Notes under the pieces: model-generated | What the model saw: only the letters and a program-made list of their open reading frames with translations | The model's database searches: none | What the model was told of the DNA's origin: nothing | Part shown: positions 59,859 to 64,000 of the stretch, in pieces | How positions within the stretch are numbered: position 1 is the stretch's first letter | Layout: every line of letters begins with the position of its first letter | Made by a program: the position numbers and the translations under genes | NCBI GenBank assembly: GCA_045652135.1 | Contig: JAZRTS010000031.1 | Span: 5,106 to 69,105, forward strand | Direction of reading: 5' to 3' | Length of the DNA: 64,000 nt | From: RGIG7213 sp045652135 | GTDB taxonomy: Bacteria > Bacillota > Clostridia > Oscillospirales > CAG-272

Positions 59859-60478
59859 ACGTCTCTCCTTGTTCGTTCAAATTCAGCGCGTCATTTATGT
59901 CCGCGCAAAATGCAACTAACCGTATTATATAATATAATTTAAAAAAAGTGAAGCGAATTTACACTTATTTTTGTAAATTTTCATCTTTATTTAAATTTTC
60001 ACGGCAATTTTTATATAAAAGATATATTTACCGTGATTTCATTCAACGTGACGTAATTTCTCCTTCACCGCCGTTTCTTGCAGGAGGTGTCACAATGATT
60101 GCGTTATGGCAAACGGGAAAAACATTTCCGCCAATTTCATACGGATTTTACCTCAATCACAAAATTCAGTTTTTTTCATACAATATGACCGATATCAAAA
60201 AAATACATTTTCATACTTTTTTTACATTTCAAACTTGTTTTACGGGACCTTGCGTTAAGATATATTCCGTATTCTTCTTTTTACCCGAAGATTCCCTCCA
60301 CTTTAATGAATATGTAAAATAATCGTTAATTTAATTATTTTCCTCTTTTATTTGTTAATAAGGTATGGTATAGTTATTTAGAATGTGTTTTTATGCTTTT
60401 TTTCGAATGCTGTAATACGGCAGCGTACGGCATTCTTTAATATATATTACGTTTTTGCTGTCGGGAAACGGACTTTTT
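59859..60478. other. 620-bp intergenic region before murA
   Basis: AT-rich between divergent genes. It holds a weak promoter candidate for the GH pair (minus strand TTCACT 59952-59947, 17 nt, TATAAT 59929-59924) and one small open frame with a strong ribosome site (60095-60322). No repeat, RNA or larger gene is visible; no clear murA promoter could be picked. Confidence 0.5.
60095..60322 (+). CDS. Candidate small protein, 75 residues
   Basis: The only reason to list it is CAGGAGGTG ending 6 nt before ATG 60095, an excellent ribosome binding site. The product (MIALWQTGKTFPPISYGFYL start) is rich in Phe, Tyr and His and without a clear signal peptide or helix, which is what chance translation of AT-rich DNA looks like. 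No terminator follows. Real small protein and chance match are about equally likely, perhaps less for the former. Confidence 0.25.
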   Translation: MIALWQTGKTFPPISYGFYLNHKIQFFSYNMTDIKKIHFHTFFTFQTCFTGPCVKIYSVFFFLPEDSLHFNEYVK

Positions 60479-61768
60479 ATGGAGAATATTGTTATACACG
60501 GCGGAAATAAGCTGTTTGGCGAAATAGAAGTCAGCGGAATGAAAAATGCGGCTGTTGCGGTAATACTTTCGTGTCTCCTCGTTAAGGATACCTGCACGAT
60601 CGAAAATCTTCCGAATATAAGCGACGTACGTGCATCGTTTGATATACTCGAAAGCATGGGTGCTGTCGTCAAGCGCCTTTCGTCCACTACAATACAGGTG
60701 GACTGTACTCGCTGTAAGTGCGGCACGTCTCCCTATGAGCTTGTGCGAAAGATGCGTGCTTCGTATTATCTTATAGGCGCGGAGCTTGGCAGATTCCACC
60801 GCGCTTCCGTCGGATGCCCCGGCGGATGTGATTTCGGAATCCGCCCCATTGACCAGCACATAAAGGGCTTTGAAGCGCTCGGCGCGACCGTAAACGTTGA
60901 GGGCGGATACGTTGAAGCATTTGCCGAAAACGGAATGATAGGCAATCAGGTGTATTTTGACGGTGTTTCCGTCGGTGCAACGATGAATATAATCATCGCC
61001 GCGGTGCTTGCAAAGGGAACGACCGTTATCGAAAACGCGGCAAGAGAACCGCATATCGTTGACCTTGCAAACTTTCTCAACACGTGCGGCGCTGAAATAT
61101 CGGGCGCAGGTACGGACGTTATAAAGATAAAAGGCGTTGAATCGCTCCACGGCTGTACGTATGCGATAATTCCCGATATGATAGAAGCCGGCACTTTTAT
61201 GATCGCGGCAGCGGCAACGGGCGGCAGACTTAAAATAAACAACGTAATTCCCAAGCACCTTGAATCCATCACGGCAAAGCTTGAGGAAATGGGTGTCACC
61301 GTTGAGGAGCTTGACGATGCTGTTATTGTACAGCGCGACGGTGAGCTTACCAGCGTAAACATAAAAACAATGCCTTATCCCGGATTTCCTACGGATATGA
61401 ATCCGCAGATGTGCGCGCTTCTCTGCCTTGCAAGCGGCACCAGCAGACTTTCCGAAAGCGTATGGGATACACGTTTCCGCTACGTTGAGGAACTGAAGCG
61501 TATGGGCGCAAACATCAAGGTTGACGGCAAGGTTGCCGTTGTTGAAGGCCCCGTTACATTTTCTGCGGCTCCCGTAAGGGCAGTTGACCTGCGTGCAGGT
61601 GCGGCAGTTATAATTGCAGGACTTGCGGCAAAGGGAAGAACGGTAATCGATGATATTTATCACATCAAAAGAGGTTATGAGGACATCGTCGGCAAGCTCA
61701 GCACAGTCGGCGCAAATATAAAAGAGGTCCACACACCTGACCCCGTACCGTACGAAAAAGCAAATTAA
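60479..61768 (+). CDS. murA: UDP-N-acetylglucosamine 1-carboxyvinyltransferase
   Basis: 429 residues, full-length MurA, which transfers enolpyruvate from PEP to UDP-GlcNAc in the first committed step of peptidoglycan synthesis. Visible: KNAA with Lys22-Asn23, Arg93 in KMRAS, and the PEP-binding Cys117 in PGGCDFGIRPIDQH, which is Cys rather than Asp, so fosfomycin sensitivity would be expected. The second domain shows GTDVIKIKGV and TDMNPQMCALLCLASG. Start ATG 60479 gives the normal MENIVIHGG; a TTG eight codons earlier is rejected. The Shine-Dalgarno is weak (GGGAAACGGA). Own terminator at 61773. Confidence 0.96.
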   Translation: MENIVIHGGNKLFGEIEVSGMKNAAVAVILSCLLVKDTCTIENLPNISDVRASFDILESMGAVVKRLSSTTIQVDCTRCKCGTSPYELVRKMRASYYLIGAELGRFHRASVGCPGGCDFGIRPIDQHIKGFEALGATVNVEGGYVEAFAENGMIGNQVYFDGVSVGATMNIIIAAVLAKGTTVIENAAREPHIVDLANFLNTCGAEISGAGTDVIKIKGVESLHGCTYAIIPDMIEAGTFMIAAAATGGRLKINNVIPKHLESITAKLEEMGVTVEELDDAVIVQRDGELTSVNIKTMPYPGFPTDMNPQMCALLCLASGTSRLSESVWDTRFRYVEELKRMGANIKVDGKVAVVEGPVTFSAAPVRAVDLRAGAAVIIAGLAAKGRTVIDDIYHIKRGYEDIVGKLSTVGANIKEVHTPDPVPYEKAN

Positions 61769-61772
61769 AAGC

Positions 61773-61801
61773 AAAAGCTCCGTTTTAAACGGAGCTTTTT
61801 T
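61773..61801 (+). terminator. Terminator of murA
   Basis: AAAAGCTCCG/CGGAGCTTTT stem around TTTTAAA followed by TTTTTT, 5 nt past the stop. The same stem sequence recurs at 1472-1498. Confidence 0.9.
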
Positions 61802-61864
61802 GATGTTTGAGAATGGATTTGAGGCGGACGTGCATTGCAGCCCCTACGGCACCACGTTGAATGT

Positions 61865-61962
61865 AATGAACGAAAATGGGTTTGAAACGGACCGTGTAGT
61901 TCGTGGCGAGCCACGAACTACTTGGACGTCGGTCCCTACAATACACCCCGAATAAAATGAAC
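61865..61962 (+). repeat. Interspersed palindromic repeat, copy B
   Basis: Same unit as 6601-6693 in opposite orientation. Outer stem GGACCG (61889-61894) / CGGTCC (61930-61935); inner hairpin GTAGTTCGTGG (61896-61906) / CCACGAACTAC (61911-61921). The flanks AATGAACG.AAATGGGTTT and CCCTACAAT..ACCCCGAAT are shared. It fills much of the murA-rlmH gap. Confidence 0.75.
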
Positions 61963-61999
61963 GAAGCAAGGGTGCCGCCACCATTTTCAACTTTCAATT

Positions 62000-62482
62000 T
62001 TATTTATGATACCCCGTTTGCGCCTCTATCGTACACGCACGGTAGAGCTGTTCGGACAGAATCACGCGCATCAAGCGGTGAGGAAAGGTCATATCGGACA
62101 CGGAAAGACGGAAATCACACGCAGATTTGACCTTGTCAGACAGTCCGTGAGATGAACCGATAATGAACACGGCTTCGGAAAAGCCTTTGTGCGGAAGCTC
62201 GGTGAGTATTTTTGAAAGCCCCTCGCTCGTTACCTTTTTGCCCTCAACGCAAAGTGCAATTTTGTATGCGCCCTGCGGAATTGACGAGAGGATTTTTTCG
62301 CCCTCTGCATCGAGTATCGCCTTTATCTGCGCTTCGTTAGGCTCATCGGGCGGTCTTTTTTCCTTAATTTCGATATTTTTAAGCTTGCAGTATCCTTTTA
62401 TCCGTTTTTCGTATTCGGCAACGGCATCGGCAAAAAACTTGTCCTTTATATTGCCCACGTATATTACTGTAAAATTGACCAT
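62000..62482 (-). CDS. rlmH: 23S rRNA (pseudouridine-1915 N3) methyltransferase RlmH
   Basis: 160 residues, complete SPOUT methyltransferase. The C-terminal knot is clear: IGSSHGLSDKVKS, LSVSDMTFPHRLMRVILSEQ, LYRACTIEAQTGYHK, the family's diagnostic ending. It methylates pseudouridine 1915 in helix 69 of 23S rRNA on 70S ribosomes. ATG 62482 with TGAGG 5 nt upstream; a longer open frame has no site. Last of a three-gene unit with the small membrane protein and the CinA-like gene. Confidence 0.95.
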   Translation of the reverse strand: MVNFTVIYVGNIKDKFFADAVAEYEKRIKGYCKLKNIEIKEKRPPDEPNEAQIKAILDAEGEKILSSIPQGAYKIALCVEGKKVTSEGLSKILTELPHKGFSEAVFIIGSSHGLSDKVKSACDFRLSVSDMTFPHRLMRVILSEQLYRACTIEAQTGYHK

Positions 62483-62489
62483 AAAAACC

Positions 62490-62921
62490 TCACGGGAACA
62501 GGAAAAGCACGATAAAATCAAGTGCGATAACGGCAGATATTGCAACTATAAAGTATATCAGCACACGTGACTTTTCTTTTCTTTTGTTGTATTTTTGGCA
62601 AAGCTGTACACGTTCATCATACGGTATTTTCGGTGAAAGCTCCTCCGGGGTTACCTTTTCCCTCGGGTTTCCTCTGTTCATTATCAGATACGTGAAGAAT
62701 AATACGCATAAAACACCCGTCAGCGCGTATACCGACATGGGGAAAAGCGGAAAATACCGTTTTTCAAGCTGTAAAAGCCCTTGATAAAGCAACTCAAACA
62801 CGCAGAAAAGCCCTGCGATTACGAGAAGCTTCTTTCCGTTTTTCTTTCTTCTCTGAAGTTCTGATGTATTATTTTCTTCTTTTTCGTAATACCTTTGCTT
62901 CTTCTTTTTCTTTTTACTCAT
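62490..62921 (-). CDS. Hypothetical membrane protein
   Basis: 143 residues. A very basic start (MSKKKKKKQRYYEKEE), three hydrophobic helices (about 32-52, 62-80 and 121-142) and a charged loop (NPREKVTPEELSPKIPYDER). Start overlaps the end of the CinA-like gene by 8 nt and the stop is 7 nt ahead of rlmH, so translation is coupled. Small poly-Lys membrane proteins beside rlmH are not a family I can name. Confidence 0.75.
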   Translation of the reverse strand: MSKKKKKKQRYYEKEENNTSELQRRKKNGKKLLVIAGLFCVFELLYQGLLQLEKRYFPLFPMSVYALTGVLCVLFFTYLIMNRGNPREKVTPEELSPKIPYDERVQLCQKYNKRKEKSRVLIYFIVAISAVIALDFIVLFLFP

Positions 62922-63393
62922 TTTCGAGTGTCTCCTGCAAAAGTCGGCAAACCTCGCTCACAACGGCGTCTCTTATGCCGATGCGTCCGAGGGTGCTGTC
63001 AGCCCTGAATTCATACGTGTTTGTGCTCGTCGGTGTGGAAATGCCGATATAAACAAGTCCCACGGGCTTTTCCTCGCTTCCGCCGTCAGGGCCTGCAATA
63101 CCCGTGACGGACACGGCAACGTCAGCGCCGAACACCGATTTTGCGCCTTTTACCATTTCGTAAGCCGTTTCTCTTGACACAGCGCCGTGGCGCTCAAGCG
63201 TTTTTTCTTTAACGTCAATAAGCTCGCTTTTTATGCTGTTTGCGTACGTTACAACGGAGCCGAGGAATACGCTCGACACCCCGGGTGTATCCGTAAACGT
63301 TTTTGCGATAAGTCCGCCGGTACAGCTTTCGGCAAACGTTATTGTCATTTCTCTTTCTTTAAGTATTGCTATTATTTTTTCAAAACGGTTCAT
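62914..63393 (-). CDS. pncC: CinA C-terminal domain protein, nicotinamide-nucleotide amidase
   Basis: 159 residues, a stand-alone PncC-type domain: AESCTGGLIAKTFTDTPGVS, FLGSVVTYANSIKS and VTGIAGPDGG are the family signatures, with the catalytic Ser in SxTGG and the Gly-rich loop present. It deamidates NMN to nicotinate mononucleotide. ATG 63393 has GAGG 5 nt upstream; 52 further upstream codons are open but start inside the divergent gene. First gene of the unit with the membrane protein and rlmH. Confidence 0.92.
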   Translation of the reverse strand: MNRFEKIIAILKEREMTITFAESCTGGLIAKTFTDTPGVSSVFLGSVVTYANSIKSELIDVKEKTLERHGAVSRETAYEMVKGAKSVFGADVAVSVTGIAGPDGGSEEKPVGLVYIGISTPTSTNTYEFRADSTLGRIGIRDAVVSEVCRLLQETLENE

Positions 63394-63482
63394 AAAAGCC
63401 TCTTTTTTATAAATTTTTATTTTCCTATTTAAAAATCCGAAAATATGTGGTATAGTTAATAAAACAAACAGCGGAGAAACAT

Positions 63483-64000
63483 ATGAAATATAACTGCGAT
63501 TTACACGTACACACCTCGTTTTCCTTTGACGGCGAACGTGCTGAGTCACCCTTGAAAACAGCCGAAAAAGCCTGTAAAAAGGGATTTAAGTATATTGCGC
63601 TTACAGACCATCTTGACGTCAACAGCGAAATTGAGCATCTTTATGCCCCCATTGACCTTGACAGAAGAATGGATGAGTGCTTAAAAGCCAAGGATGAATC
63701 AAAGGGTAAAATTACCGTATTGCACGGTATTGAGCTCGGACAGATGACGCAGTACCCGAAAGAGTCGCAAGCGTATCTTGAAAAGTACGGTTTTGACTTC
63801 GTTTTAGGCTCGCTTCACAACGTTAAGGATATGCCCGACTTTGCGCTTATCGACTACAAAAATTATACCCCCGACGACTATATCGCCCTTTGGAACGTAT
63901 ACCTTGACGAGCTTTACGAGCTTACGAAATTCGACGGTATAAACAGCCTTTCGCACCTTACGTATCCGCTTAGGTACTACAAGAAAAACGGCTTTACGCT
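63483..64000 (+). CDS. PHP-domain histidinol-phosphatase family protein, N-terminal part
   Basis: 172 codons visible; the gene runs off the right edge. It begins MKYNCDLHVHTSFSFDGER, with the HxH of the PHP metal site, then IALTDHLD, the VLHGIELGQ Glu ligand and FVLGSLHNVKD, the family's third His block. This is the HisJ-type PHP phosphatase group, which hydrolyses histidinol phosphate or related phosphoesters using two or three metals. ATG 63483 has GGAGAA upstream. Divergent from the CinA-like gene. Confidence 0.88.
   Translation, partial: MKYNCDLHVHTSFSFDGERAESPLKTAEKACKKGFKYIALTDHLDVNSEIEHLYAPIDLDRRMDECLKAKDESKGKITVLHGIELGQMTQYPKESQAYLEKYGFDFVLGSLHNVKDMPDFALIDYKNYTPDDYIALWNVYLDELYELTKFDGINSLSHLTYPLRYYKKNGFT

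Noticed and set aside
59948..60094. Longer form of the small open frame before murA
   Set aside because: The added codons are AT-rich and lack a ribosome site; only the ATG at 60095 has one.
60437..61774. 445-codon minus-strand frame opposite murA
   Set aside because: It mirrors murA, is rich in Cys and Arg without any recognisable domain, and murA itself is certain.

Overview
The window reads as chromosomal DNA from an anaerobic Firmicute of class Clostridia, probably a gut or rumen lineage. The basis is the mix of clostridial families (DUF4364, DUF1934, DUF4358, PfoR-like PTS IIC, Cthe_2159-like carbohydrate-binding protein), strong AGGAGG-type ribosome binding sites, TTG and GTG starts with good Shine-Dalgarno sequences, and TTGACA-N17-TATAAT promoters. 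All calls come from reading the sequence by eye; no homology search was run.

Layout. 1-6361: end of a PLP enzyme gene, an SDR oxidoreductase, a small secreted membrane-anchored protein, the potassium uptake pair trkH/trkA, a HAD phosphatase and a PfoR-like PTS IIC permease. 6362-6829 is a non-coding stretch of cruciform-like repeats. 6830-10948: a MarR regulator with an asymmetric heterodimeric ABC exporter. 11030-15500: a DUF4358 lipoprotein, a second MarR divergent from a MATE exporter, a catalytically degenerate acyltransferase behind a large palindromic operator, and two small proteins.

15620-42269, all on the minus strand, is the outstanding feature: a locus of 17 genes that looks like a divergent type VII (ESX/Ess-like) secretion system. 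In transcription order it holds a lipoprotein, a DUF5082-like coiled coil, an LXG-like Gly/Ala-rich candidate substrate, a TPR protein, three small WXG100-like proteins, an unknown Cys-rich protein, an EssC-like ATPase split into two genes, a fourth WXG100 protein, a soluble vWA protein and a membrane pseudokinase reminiscent of EssB/YukC. After a 421-bp gap with its own promoter come a secreted, membrane-anchored vWA protein, a tubulin/FtsZ-like GTPase, a two-TM coiled-coil protein, and a 1395-residue polytopic protein with a helicase-like core and a C-terminal zinc-binding plus HEMTH peptidase region like eukaryotic LIM-DA1. I do not recognise this combination as a described system. EsaA, EssA and YukD/EsaB homologues are not visible.

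42537-44682: a zinc-ribbon protein with a tRNA-like leader, a SigH-like sigma factor, DUF4364, and a secreted peptidoglycan-binding protein. 44877-59858: a carbohydrate-oriented region with DUF1934, a GH106-like glycosidase, an inactive transglutaminase-like protein, a Cthe_2159-like lipoprotein, a GT-A glycosyltransferase, an M19 dipeptidase and two tandem GH99/WbsX-like lipoproteins. 60479-64000: murA, rlmH, a small membrane protein, a CinA C-terminal amidohydrolase and the start of a PHP-family phosphatase. Two copies of one interspersed repeat (6601-6693 and 61865-61962) lie near the two ends.
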